Source: Parelaphostrongylus tenuis (lineage: Eukaryota; Nematoda; Chromadorea; Rhabditida; Metastrongylidae). From it: 64,000 nt of DNA. The notes under the pieces are model-generated. The model made no database searches. It saw only the letters and a program-made list of their open reading frames with translations, and was not told where the DNA came from. This document shows, piece by piece, positions 26,394 to 39,737 of this stretch; position 1 is the stretch's first letter; each line of letters starts with the position of its first letter. Location: assembly GCA_019055375.1 (NCBI GenBank), contig JAHQIW010004453.1, forward strand, positions 1 to 64,000, written 5' to 3'. The translations under genes were made by a program, and so were the position numbers.

Positions 26394-29300
26394 CTGAACA
26401 CAAGATACCTCATTATCTAGTGAATCTTCTCAATAATTGTAGATAGTATTACAGAATATACCAACACTTACCCAAGTGTTGAGAAACTCGGTTATCGAAT
26501 GCAAACCAGGACGCGCAAGTCGTTCATGCACAACGTTTTGCAGATCATCGTAGAAAAATGCGTCTAAAGTAACTCCTATCAAAAGGATGCCAAAAACATG
26601 ATATAAAATACATATTTCCACGGATCTTTTATTATCCCTTATTCGAAGTTTTATATCGCATGTTAGTGAAATACATACATTTCGACTGTTTCGCCGGTCA
26701 CATAAGTACCACACGCCCCATACTAAAAGTAGCAAAGGGTGAACATGGCCAAAGTGCTGGTCAAGCAATGTGCCGCATCTTATACCGGCTTTCAATTATG
26801 TTTTATGCGGCCATTTATATATGTACATTGCCTTCGTTCATTCCATAAATAGCCCGAAGAAGGTTTAATAAAAATCTGTGTAAATATACATATCAAAGTT
26901 TTGACAAGATTTTCAAAAATCAGTCGAATGAAAATACGACCGCTTTTTCAACCAATTGAACAATATCAACTAACCCAAATCTATTGCAGCACGGTCGACG
27001 GTAACAGACGCAGCTGGATATGATAGTGGTATTACCAAACGCAAAGCCGGCACTTGCTGGCCTCCTGGAAAAAAAACTAGTTACGAACACAAGTGAACAG
27101 CAATGTGTTAAGTAAACTAAATGGAACCATACGTTATTTGAAAATCCACAAGAAAAAAACAGCACTTATAATAACTAACTTTGATTAATGACACATCGAC
27201 GAAGAAAAAAGTCGGCTTGATATCATCTAAGATCTTCACACTAACGTATAAAAGTAGAGCTCGAATGTCATCAAGATTAGTTTGCTTAAAAACTCTTGAC
27301 TGACAGATCAACGAGGAATCGTACGAGCCACAGGTAACTGTCAATTCACGCCCGAACTAGCGAAAAGACGCAGAAAAGCAATGAGAAAAAAATTCAAAGA
27401 GAGAAGAGCAGTAGTCATGACCTAACATGCAGAAACTTGGAAAAGTGTTCGCAAAGTCCCCCAAGCTTTGCCGATTCGGAATCTACACGATTGCTTCAAA
27501 GCTTATATGGCTTAATAACAGCCTCCAGAAAGGAAATGTAAAAAACACCTACGATTGATACTAAATTTTCTCTAATAACCGCATCTTCATCTTCAAGATA
27601 GAGGAGAATGTCAGACTACAATACTCTTTTTCGAAATCCATTATGCTGTTTCGTCGATGAAAAGTCAGACGCCTCCGAACAGATAAAACCTCAAGACATG
27701 GAGTACTTCGTCCCAGTTTTCTGCACCACATTGAATAGGCTTATACACATTGCCTATCAGAATGGAAGGTCCCTTTTAATAAAACACCAGTAAGACCACG
27801 TTATTGCTGAGAAACGAAAACCCACACGATCTGCTGCTGTCGGTCGTCTACATACTCTTCACTCGGGTCATCCTAAGCAGGACTGATACAACACGGGACG
27901 AGGGGCAGCTACAAGGGCTTCGAAAGGGACTTGATACTATAGACCAAATCCTCAAAATAACAAACTCGAATTTCGCTAAAGTACGACAGAACGCTTTTTA
28001 CACTTACATCAATTAAACCCTTCAAAACGACGTGATACAGAACAGCCCACCGGCGGGGTCGCGTCTCCGCGCAAATTTGTATTGGAGTACGTCGTGATGG
28101 AAATTATTAAATAGGTCAAAGTTCTAGGTCGAACTTATCATGACTCAGTGTCATAATTCAGAAGAAGCTGGAAGGCTTTTATAAGGGTTTCTTTAACGAC
28201 AAGAACGCCCACATGTCAAAAAATTTCCTTATGTTTCAATAAAAAAAACTAGATTATTGTGACATGAATCATACTTGCAGCCATTTCTTTACTTCTTTTT
28301 ACTCTGTTTTGAAAGCTTTTCGAATGCTAGAAATTGGATTTACAGTGTTGGGCTTGGTTTAGGAGACGAAGTCTTCATAGTAAGTTTTGCTAGCGGAAAG
28401 ATGATTAAGTTTTGCGCTCAAAGTTCTTTTCCTTCAACTTCATAGCATATTTTTTGGTATTACAAGAATGAAATTATAAGTTTAAGAAAGCTTATCGCTA
28501 CAGAAATATAGGATAATACTAATAGACTCTCCTAAACCTATTTTCGGCAAACAGAAGCTCATTTGTCTCAAAAATATTTGATTCCACTAGAAGTTGTTGG
28601 AATGCGGCCGAATTCTGGGCATGGTGCTCGTGTTTCCCTGTCTTTTTCAGTGAACAAAACTCTACCCTAGGCCAATAGTAATCATTCGACCAGCCTGACA
28701 AATAGAGACTTTGGTATTCCGTTCGAATAACATGAAGAAGATAATGCCTTACTTTCTGAGTCGTTCAAACTTTACAACGTATTTTATTCTATTATATACT
28801 AACTAGAAATAGCCTTGTTGAAGTCTCTTCCATAACATTTTACTATCTACTGACCATAGTTATCCCTAAAACGATAACACGAGTGACGAAAAACTCAGCA
28901 TGCATAACTAAACCACTGCACAATGGATACGACGCGCTCCATCCGTAGACCTATCGCGTCGACTGCTGCGAGAGGGACCAAGGCGGTGCCGCTTCCTATC
29001 AGTGGTCGTCCCAAAGAGTTGAAGAAAACCTTCAAGCCAGCTGAGATGGAAGCAATCACAAAAGTTCTGAACAGCCAGTAAGTACATCGCTGATCATTGT
29101 ATGTAGATTTTTTGAGCTAGTTTGAAGATTTTACAACCAAAATATCACTATTCTACAACAATATTACAATTAAAATATAAAGAGGGGTCAGCTATAGTGA
29201 CAGCGTTTCGTCAAAATTATTTACCGCCACATTCAAAACGTCATGTGAGTACTAGAATGTGACAACATGTAAGAGAAAGTCGAGGGTCGGAGACTGCGCC

Positions 29301-32300
29301 ATCTACTCAACGCTCATAACATACATTAATGTTATGATGCCATGCAACAGCTATGCAGAACAAATGTTAAGCAATTTCGACAACGCCTGTGGAAAAATTG
29401 ATCACCGGCTAAATCTCACAAAACGAAATTCTTGAGTAATGGATTGATTTTGAATGCGCCATTGTGTCCCATCCATGGTCAACGTAATGAATATCTCTGA
29501 ATGCTTCTTCAGTCACGTCTATCTAGGTCAAAATCAATATGATGGACTAGTTATCCGTAAAGTTGCGCAAAAGGAGGCGAGCGAGTGCGCGCAGTTCTTG
29601 AGAACATCGAGGTTGCAATGATGACGATAAGAACACCCAACAATGTGCCCACCTTTTTGACTAAATGACTCTACATACCATGTTTGTATTCATCCGCAAC
29701 CTATGCGATACGTAAATAAGACAAAAGCTCATTGTGCGCTATTGAGCGCACAGTTGAGACTTTTTACTTAAATCCCAAAAGAAAATATGATACTCAACAA
29801 ATCCCTAAGGCGAGGAGACTCCATCCAGATAAATTATTATGCGTAAGGAAAGATTAAAAGTTCACTGCTCGCTCGAGTCGCTAGACGATCAACGGGACGA
29901 CAGGTGATAAAGATGATAGATGAACTTTCACTAACTGGAAGTGAATAGTTTCCAAAATGACTACTTGTCTGAGTATTACCAAAATGAAAACAACTTACTC
30001 ATTTTGCAATTTACAAGAGCAGAATGAGGATCATGGTGCGATTCAATATTGTTGTCAAATTCAAATCTATCTGATAATTGCGCTAATTCACGCCGAGCGG
30101 CTTCAGGCAAAGATGGTCTGCTCTGAAAAATACAAAACGAAGATCATCGCTACAAGACAATGACGGAAAGTGTTGAATCCCACCCCAGATCCTTGCATAT
30201 TGCCAACAGCTTCCAATGGTGTAGGTAAGAAATCGTCCATATTGTACAAATCGTCAACACCAGGCTGTTCAGCAGATCCAGAACTACCGCTACTACCGTT
30301 ACCACCGACCGTGCTCACAACATGGGTTGTAGTCGACGAAGTTGCAGGACCTGATGCAAGCTATAGTAGATTGCTATTGATTCCAAAAATTGGTAAAATT
30401 AAACGCTAAAACATACAAAGTTCGAGCTATTCGAATGTGATAAATCCTGAGTAAGTAAAGTAAGACTAACATGGAGGAAGGGCTGCTACTGCGGGTGTGG
30501 TGTTCATCATAGAATCCAAGGTGGCACCTCCCATTCTTGGAGGGTCAACTGAAGGCTGAGATTGCAATGACTGAACGACAGTAGGTGGACGTATTTGCGG
30601 TCGAATAGAAGGATATGGTCGGTGGTGTTCAACCGGAGATTCTCTGTACGTCTGCATTGGTCCGCCTCCTCCACACTGGTTAATCGGAGGGCCCACCATC
30701 ATTCCTGAAAAACGACATCGATAAGATAGGTGCCAAACCCACTTAATAACTCCGAGTAAACTATGAACAAACCCTGCTGTTGCATGTGCTGTGGTGGCCA
30801 CATTTGCTGTGGGTGCATATGTGGGTATGCTCCTTGATGCAAGACTGGAGGAACATACGCTCCATGAGACCCATACACAGAATTGGGGTGATGATCAGAA
30901 GATGCATTCAGCACAGCATTGATGCCATCAACCATACCTTGCCCAGCCATACCCAAATGGCCATTTTGGACAACAGACGGATGCGGATGTGTTGTTGCTG
31001 CCTGGAAAAGGTTTGCTGGCTTTAGAGCAGAGTCTATTCACTGCATTCTCTGCTCCACTGGAAAGCAACCGAAAAATATCCATAATTAATAAATAAATTA
31101 GTAAAAAAAAAACAAATGACATCAATGCTATTATTGTCGACGTGCCACTTTTTTAGCAGCTTTATGCTTCATACTCGATAGACGATGTACAGATTAAAGA
31201 AAATCACGTACAAACTAGTGATGTTTCCAAACGCTATATTAATTTTCGCTTCAATCTTGATAACTAGAATAATTTGAGGAAACGACGAACCAGGAAATCT
31301 GCTTTCTTGTGAATCCAATTCTCGAGATTTAAGAGATACTCAAGGCTAACCACACGTCTGCCCTCTAGGACTCCAAGCATTGTTTCGAGTTTTTGTGCCG
31401 CCTCGGTATTACCTTCCATACGACATTGCTGCGCGCGCAACCTTGAGATATAATAGTTTGTCAGTTGAGTACAACGAAAACCTCCCAGAATTAGAAGACA
31501 GCAAAACATACTTGAGATTTTCGCAGTACGGTTTCAGCATCCGTAGTTTCTGATTGTAAACTTGTTGCTGATCAGCTTGCGAATCCAAGGAGCCACCAAG
31601 ATGTCCTCCGTGCCCAATTGGTGTACTGGGGGCAGACATCATCATGTGAGGATGACGACCAATCTAAACTTAGCGAATTTTGAACAAAATCGTGATCAGT
31701 CAGGATGGCTAAAACAAATGGAAGCTTCTGGGAGATGCCGAAAGCAATTCCGTAGAAATCAAACCAATTTTTAACCGTATGACTGTTTACTTTAATATTA
31801 ATTCATTTCACCTTGTATAGAACCAATACACAATGGTAGCCACAAGACACACATCACCACGTTTAAAAACGCTAACTCAAATTTGAATTTTTTTGTATAT
31901 AGAACAACAACAATCAGCCATAAACTTCAAAAGATTTGAATTAAATCTCTAGTTAAAGACTATAGACCACATATTCATGCTTAAATACCATCAGGGCACA
32001 AATTTTAGATTTTGAAAAAAGTGACTTGTCACCTCGAAATTAGTCACTATTTTCGGCGGTGTATACATTATGCTTTGCCATTTCCTCAAAAAATTTCCTT
32101 CTTACTTACCATGCATAGCCGATCACGAATATGAAGCTAAAACCACGTGTGCAGAACATGTTTACACATAGATGTTCCACACGGTTGCGAGGAAGGTGAT
32201 ATAGAACTAGGTGGTTTTAGTTAGCTTCACATGAACTCTGAGAGCGTTATGAAAAGAAATGTTTCACTTGCATTTCATTATTCTATTCGCTTACTCAAAA

Positions 32301-35300
32301 AACTCCAAAAATACACGTTAAGAGATCTATACCCTTATCTGCTTACACATTTTAAAATTCAAAGTCGCAAAAATCTGATAGCTTTTCATTGATGACTGAA
32401 AATTGATTATATAAGCGGTTGATGATTTCCGCTAAATGTTAGAGGAACGGTTGATTCATACAAATTTGTAGCCTGGTCGAACTACGAATTATTGAGATTT
32501 GCATGCATTGTACACAAAAATGATCGAGTTTATGGTTATTAAACTCGATTTTAGTTAAATTTTAGCTCACAACTAATAGCTCAAATGTCAAATAGCTTTT
32601 TTCAGCAAAAACACGGCTTCAGGCAGGAATCTAACCCGCGTTTCATCCATGTCAAAGACGCGTCCTCTTACCACTACATCCCCGAGACACTTTTGCGCCA
32701 CCATTCATTCCTCAACATCTCTATGTTAACTATCAGCCACCGACCTTTAACAGGTTTGGTCGGGTATGCGATTTCGTTTTATACAGCTGATTGAGCTGAC
32801 AGCCACTGTCACACGTAATGCTCCAAAATTCTAGCATTTTTACTGCCCTCTTTTCGGATGAAACGCGAGTTCGATTCCCGGCTGATGCCGTGTTTTTGCT
32901 CACCACTCAATTCTCTAAAGTATATATGTAACATGATAACTGCGAAAAAAGGCAGTAAAAATGGTAGAATTTCGAAAGTTGAATACCATTAGTACACACT
33001 CGTGTACATAGGTGTTGGCATGTTTGCATGTTTCGGACCGTGCATAGACAAAAGTGTCCGCAAACTATCGAACGCGTATTTTCGCCGTACACAGCCGTGT
33101 TTCTAGACTTCTGTACATTAATTAGCCGAAAAAAGACTTTTAAAATGGAAATGAACCACAGAAAAGCATCTCAAAATGCTCTACCAACGAAAGCGATTAT
33201 ACAGTAAGAGACTACTGCTTCTTAAGAGAGCGGTGCAGAGATGCCTCTGTGTTGACAACCTCGCATCGCACACAGATCTTGGTATCAAATTCTATTGTAC
33301 CTTCGCTACACGTCGACCACAGTGTGATCTCAAAGTGGATATATAGAGTACTTCCCTCGCAAACAAGAGACTGACATAGGTTATAAAAATGAAGGCATGA
33401 GGAAGAAACTAGGTGAGATCGTGGAAACTAGAGAGACCTTGAGAATATACGAGTACACCAAGCTAAAGAACAACACTCTCAAGTAACCACTTATTTTTTT
33501 TCCGGGTTCAACAAAGCATACATGTATTCCGATGACAATGGTCCAAAAGATAGAAGATTAATCAAGTAATTATGCATGTTAGCCGCGGTTTCCAGAAAAC
33601 AAACAACGAGAATACACTACATCAAAAGGTCAAAAAAGCTTTCATGAAAGGTGTAGCATATCGAGCGACTAACCTATGGAAAAGCTGATGAAATGAAAAA
33701 CTTCTGAAAAAGTGCAGTGAACTTGCGAAAAACTCTAGTCGAAAATACATCCTCTGAAATCTTCGACCAATGCTCTGCCAGAAATTTCAGTGGCTTGAAA
33801 CTATTCCGTAAAGTAAATATTGAAAATAAATAAATAAATAAATAAATAAAGTAAGTAGAAAAAAATAAGTAAATAGTAAATAAGTAAAATAGTAAATAGT
33901 AAATAAGTAAAAAATAAGTAAATAGTAAAAAAAGCGTAAAATAAGAGTGCTGTGCAACAACGAGCGTCGGTAGTGCAACGGTTACCATACGCTCCCGGAA
34001 AGAGTGAGATCTGGGTTCGAATCCCGGCTGACGCAAACGTTTTTGCACAGTACTCCACATATTGGGTGAAACTATTCCGATTGAAGAAAGAAACAAGAAT
34101 TATTCTCAGAAAGAAAGAGGGTGTTTTTGAATGAGGGAATAAAGTAACGAAAAATAGAAGACGCAATACCAAGTGAACAGAATAAAATTCGAATAGCCTC
34201 GAAACTATGACAATGGTGAAATGAAGTTCGACGATGCCAAAAGTTTTTCTTCTAATTTATTAATTTTTTTCCAAGCTCAATTGAATGAAATGTTTTCCAA
34301 CCGTACACTCATATGTTCATAGCAAATTTTTTAGATAATGGTTAAATCCATCTCTAACATCTTAGATCTACGGTCCCACATGAAATGATTACCATTCCCA
34401 GAGTATGAAAATAACGGCAGATTTCAACTTTGAGCTCACATGTCTCAGCTCAAAGGAACATTATCAACAAAACAAAAGTATTAATTTACAAATTTTAGCC
34501 CACCACAGAAGGTTTTATTTATTTTACATCGATGTAATTCCCTGACTACCTGAAGCTCATTGAACGTAATCTGTGCACACTTTCCCAAGTTCACTTGTCG
34601 GAAATCAGAGCAATTAAACGAGCGATATATTATCAGTTGTTACACTACAATGTCTCCAAATGTTTTGATGAATCTCACCGCCACCTGACAACCATTTGAA
34701 ATTTCAAAAAATCGGCAGCGTTTTCGCGGACGTCATCATATTCCAAGATCACCACCGCAAATGACAATTTCCCGAAAGAAAAACGAATGGAATTATGCTG
34801 GCACTCACGATACCAGTGAAAGCCGGCCATTCAGCTAAGTAAGGTCGTTCTCGATCCTATTTCGTACTTTAACTCTAAACATCTTCTGGAAACAGACAGC
34901 ACTTCCAAAGACCATACCACTTCAAAGATAGATGGAGCAGGTTATCTTCTCAAGAAAACCACGTTTTGAACTTTACTAGAATTCCAGCTATCGAATAATT
35001 ACCAGCAGTTTGTATAAAAACCAGTTCTGGACCCTAGATCATGAAAAAGGTTCTGCATGTTTCTTCAAAGTGAAAGCAACATCTTTCTCAAACCTAGTAC
35101 CAGTTTCAAGTCAAGAGTAAAAGTGGACAAGATTTGGCCACTGGCTCTCCCGCTGGATAATGAAGTGAAAGACCCACTTTTCCTCACAATACAGGAGACA
35201 GTTTAGTTCTACTTGGATCAATGAGAAATTATAGACGCCGTTTCTATGATGTTTTGACTTGATCTCCATCTGATGAAAGGAATTTTTGATGTTGTCAGTG

Positions 35301-37263
35301 ATTAGAGCAGAACTAGTCAGAACAGGACCATATCAGATCAAAAGCGAGATGTGAATCATACCGTCATGAATCTATCTAACAGATCTTAGCAGAACACATT
35401 TCCACCTGAAGTTAATTCAAAATTAAAATTCGCTTAAAACAGGTTCAGATAGAATTGAGATAATATGATTGCACAATTCTTGAAGTCATCATCACTGAAC
35501 AGAATTAGTCACAAGAATGTATAAAAGTATTGCTTTATTAACAAAACACTGCGAAGTAAGTGGAGAATTTAACTATAACTACAGACGATGGTGCTTAAAA
35601 TACTCAAAGTTATAAGGTCATAGCGTCGTTAGAGCTGGTATGATAGGAATCACATGAGAGTACCGCCTGCCCTTATGTTGTAGCTTCTATATAAGAGAAA
35701 CTCTTCTACGGTTCTAGAACAAACACCATCTACAAAATGTGCTGAGAAATGATCAAAATCGTCCCATCAGAGATAGAGTTAAGATTTATCATATCTGCAA
35801 CATTATAGCAATTTCTTGCTGCTTTCGGACTATTTTGTGTATAAAAAAGCAGTTTCATTGCGGAATCGAAATTTTCCCCGTTGGATAGAAAACGACTGGG
35901 CTTAAGTTTCAAATACTGGAAAAGATAATCAGTCAGAATTCTTTTTATCTAACTGCCACTTGCAGTGGGTCTGCCAACAGCCAACCGTCGACGGTCTGGC
36001 GGGCGTAAATAAGAGTGCTGTGCAAAACGAGCGTCGGTGGTGCAACGGTTAGCATTCGCTCCCGAAAAGTGTGAGATCTGGGTTTAAATCCCGGCTGACG
36101 CAAACGTTTTTGCACAGCACTCCACATTATTGGGTATACTTGAAAAGAGAATTCAAATCACATTTGATGGAAAAAGATCAAGATCAAAGCTCATACAACC
36201 AAGCTCTCATTAGGGCAATGAGCCCTAGCAAAAAGTCAGAGGGAACAATGAAACTCGCCGTTTTTCATAAACTCTATGCAAAAATAATTATGCAAAGAAA
36301 TATCCACGGAAACTCAGTCGAAAAGACATCTTGGCACGCTTTATAAACTTCGCTCAGTTATAAAAAACACCCGCTGTACCAAATAGCACTTACACGTAAA
36401 ACTTAGATAAAAAGAATTCTTAACTTGAATTATCAGAAAAGTTGTAAAACAAATAATAGAAATTTAGCATCAGAGATGGTAAATCTGGGTTGCGGATGAA
36501 AGTAGCATGATAAAAGTATAACTACATGAAATTCAGTGTCTATGAAATATCCAAAACTTGCCTGGTGAGGAGTTGACGGATACTGTGGTTGATTGATAAG
36601 TGCTTCGAGCACAGTAGATTGTCCACTGGTAGGCGGTTGTTGCCCATGATGTTGTCCCTGGTGAGGTGGAATCTGCAATATATCGTTTTCAACAACAAAA
36701 AATAACCAATAGGTAGGAATAAAACACCAATAGTACAAAAAGATCACGATTTCTAAAAAAATTAAAATTAAAATTCGTCCACTGAATTAGATATCATCTC
36801 AGTACTATCATTAACTTCAGTTAACCTGTTGTTGCTGCTGTGCCTGATTGTAAACAGAATGTTGGTTCCACTGCTGTTGTGGTGTGAGATAATGCATCCC
36901 TTGGCTATCCCAACTACGAGGTAATTGTTCCTACATAATGACAGGTATTAAATGAAGAAAAATAAGAAAATGTAAACAAGCCTTCCAAGAGATAAAAGAA
37001 AAAAAAAACTCTTTCCTGAAAATATTTCTAACCTGCTTCGGCGGCTTTTGTAGCCTTGAATCATAGGAAGGCATCTGCTGTTGTTGTGATTGCTGAGGAG
37101 ATAACATTTGGTAAGGTGAGCATCCTCCTTGCGACATCATCTATGGATATAAATGTATATATGCACATATATGTATATACATGAGTGTGTGTGTGTAATA
37201 TATACATATATGTGTACGTACATGCACATGCACGTACACACACATACGTGCGTATATGTTTAC

Positions 37264-37313
<50 letters not shown>

Positions 37314-39698
37314 GTATATATGTCTATGTATGTATGGTGAAAATATATACGGAGTTATATCAGTGCAACATAAACCTTCCTTTATTTCCAAAACCCGATA
37401 ATTACGCCAACGAATTACATATGTCAGAGCATCTGTGTATGTTTGGATATTTCTCCTTCGAAAATGCGGTGATTACAAGTCGTACTGTTTCAGCTTCTTT
37501 ATAAGATAACCGATCGGTGAACCGTTTCGCAAGACAGAAAATTCGAGAAACATTGAGGTCGGATGCCTACTCAGAAAGTGTCATTATCAGATAAAAGTCT
37601 TACAAGAGATGGCCAACTATTTCAGTCCTCGATGAAAGTTGTCGTGAAAGAGACAAACCGCTTCTGTCGCTTTATTCCGCAGCATTAGCTAGCCGACGAA
37701 CCTGATCTGCGTACACATTCACGCCTATCAGCGGCAATTTTGAGTACAGCTCACTATTCATTGACCAGATAGCGTCATAAAAGAGCTGACAAATTTTCTC
37801 TCACAGATGCTATATTAAACATTGTATACATGGTACAGCATCATAATCTTAGCCAGGCGACATGCTCTCGAAAGAACACATTAGAATAGTTCCATTCGCT
37901 CCGCTAATTGGTATAGTGCCTCTTCATCAATGGAGTGCTCTTTGTCGAGTCCCTTTGCCAAACCGCATAATCGCACTGAGACGCCTTTTCGTCCACTGTC
38001 TTTTTACTAGCAGTTGTCATAAACACATTAGCTCGTCTCCTGATATGTTTTTGCATACTCAACGTTTAAAGTCAGACTAGTCAATGAGGACCAAAATAAC
38101 TGTGATGTTTTGAAAGAAAGAAGACCCACACGTCACCGGAAATGATCTTCCAATCAGCCACCTATTTATCATTTAGGATATCGGCACTTTCAATAGTAAT
38201 GACAGAACACTGAACAAAGGACAGCCATGTGAGCAAATGGGGCCCTGAAAGTGCAACAGATGCCATGCACAAAACAATTAAGCCCAACAAAACATGGCAA
38301 TTCAAGGAGACACTGATTTCTTTTTATCAAGAGATGACACCGTTTTACTTTCATCGACTTGAGGAAAGTCTATGAAAAAATCGAAGACGAAGTGAAGAGA
38401 ACAAAGAACAACAAGCGATGTATCCTTTTATATTATCTACTATTACTGTCTTGCCACACACTTCAGAAGCCTGAACGCCTTGTAAACAGGATAAAAGAGC
38501 ATTCAACAATATTGCATGCGTTATGCACAAGGTTGAAGGCGTGTGTAAAGCAATATTGAACTTTTCCTTCAAAACACACGCGGACACTAGTTCTGAGCTA
38601 GCTGAGGCATCTAATCCTCTAGAAGGGTCGGAATGTTGGCATCAGACTTGCCTTGAAGGATAGTGGACACACATGAGATATCAGTGAACAAAAAGACAAT
38701 TATGTAGGTAGGATTTGCTTTCAAACATTTTAACCATCGTTGATTGATCTGGATGCACGGAGAGTCCTTCAAGGATTGAACAACGCTGGAAACTCGATAT
38801 TTTAACTCTTTGACACATATGTCGAAGCAAGGAGCACCATTTAGACAAATATGGGAATCCCAATTTTCCGGCTGAGTTGACAATCAGTTTTGTTATGGTC
38901 TACAGTGTTGAAAATCCAAATAAGCTTCAGAAATGATTCTTTTGAAGGTGGTAGTAATGATCAGAGTTCCTCATTGATACCTTTGAACAAAAACCCGATG
39001 CTGTTCGTATTTCCCAAGCGATGAGAACACACTGGACAAAATTCATACACTCAAGAAAGAAAGCTTACTAGCGCTAATGGATTCACAGGAAAATCAGTAT
39101 AGATAAAGGTGACCATACCAGCAAAAATCCTTGACTCAAGAATAAGATCGATAATCATTTGAACCAGACGGCCAAAACTATGATACAACCGCGCTATATA
39201 TATGTATATATACATGTACATATATACATATATGTATATATGTGTTACGCGCTTTATTTGATCCGTCATCACAGCGTTTTTTTTTATTGTGAAGATCCCA
39301 GTACTTCTAGCACTCAATTGGTTTTTCGTCTTCCTCTTGAGCGACGTAGAATACTGGATGAGGAGTCAATTTGCAATCTCAAGCATAGCCTTGCTGTGGC
39401 GTTCCATATGACGTTGCTGTTGACTGCCGATGAGAAGTATAGGGTGGAGCTCGGCTCCACGCTCGCCGTGACCAACATCACAACCACTCGGCCATGACTT
39501 TCCATATATATACATTTATATGTACATATATATGTAGATGTACATACATATGTATATATATGTAAATATGTATGTAAAACGTATATATGCACTCATACAT
39601 AAACAAATAAATACGTGCATATATGCATATATAGGTACATGGACGTTCATCTACATTTACATGTATATTTATACATATGTGTGAACTTATACATACCT

Positions 39699-39737
<39 letters not shown>

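Larger units (their letters stand above)
31664..36561. other. mdt-15 intron 7 (4,898 nt)
   Basis: Holds SINE pieces at 32.6-33.0 kb, the minisatellite and both inverted-repeat-bounded tRNA-like elements. The remainder, about 34.1-36.0 kb, shows nothing recognisable. Confidence 0.8.

Noticed and set aside
27608..28016. Two adjacent plus-strand frames in mdt-15 intron 12
   Set aside because: Separated by stops, no conserved motif, and no splice signals linking them to each other or to 28,923.
33964..34034. Functional tRNA gene
   Set aside because: The cloverleaf is good, but position 33 is C, the anticodon would be GGA without the long variable arm of tRNA-Ser, and a second diverged copy has a different loop. 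Treated as a tRNA-derived repeat.
33674..34172. Overlapping minus-strand frames rich in Tyr, Leu and Phe
   Set aside because: They are translations of the AAATA-type minisatellite and the tRNA-like element.
37061..37504. Open frames on both strands of repeated Tyr-Ile-Tyr
   Set aside because: Produced by (TA)n/TATACA microsatellite. The same applies to frames near 17.7-18.1, 39.5-39.9, 46.4, 48.5, 49.5 and 51.3 kb.
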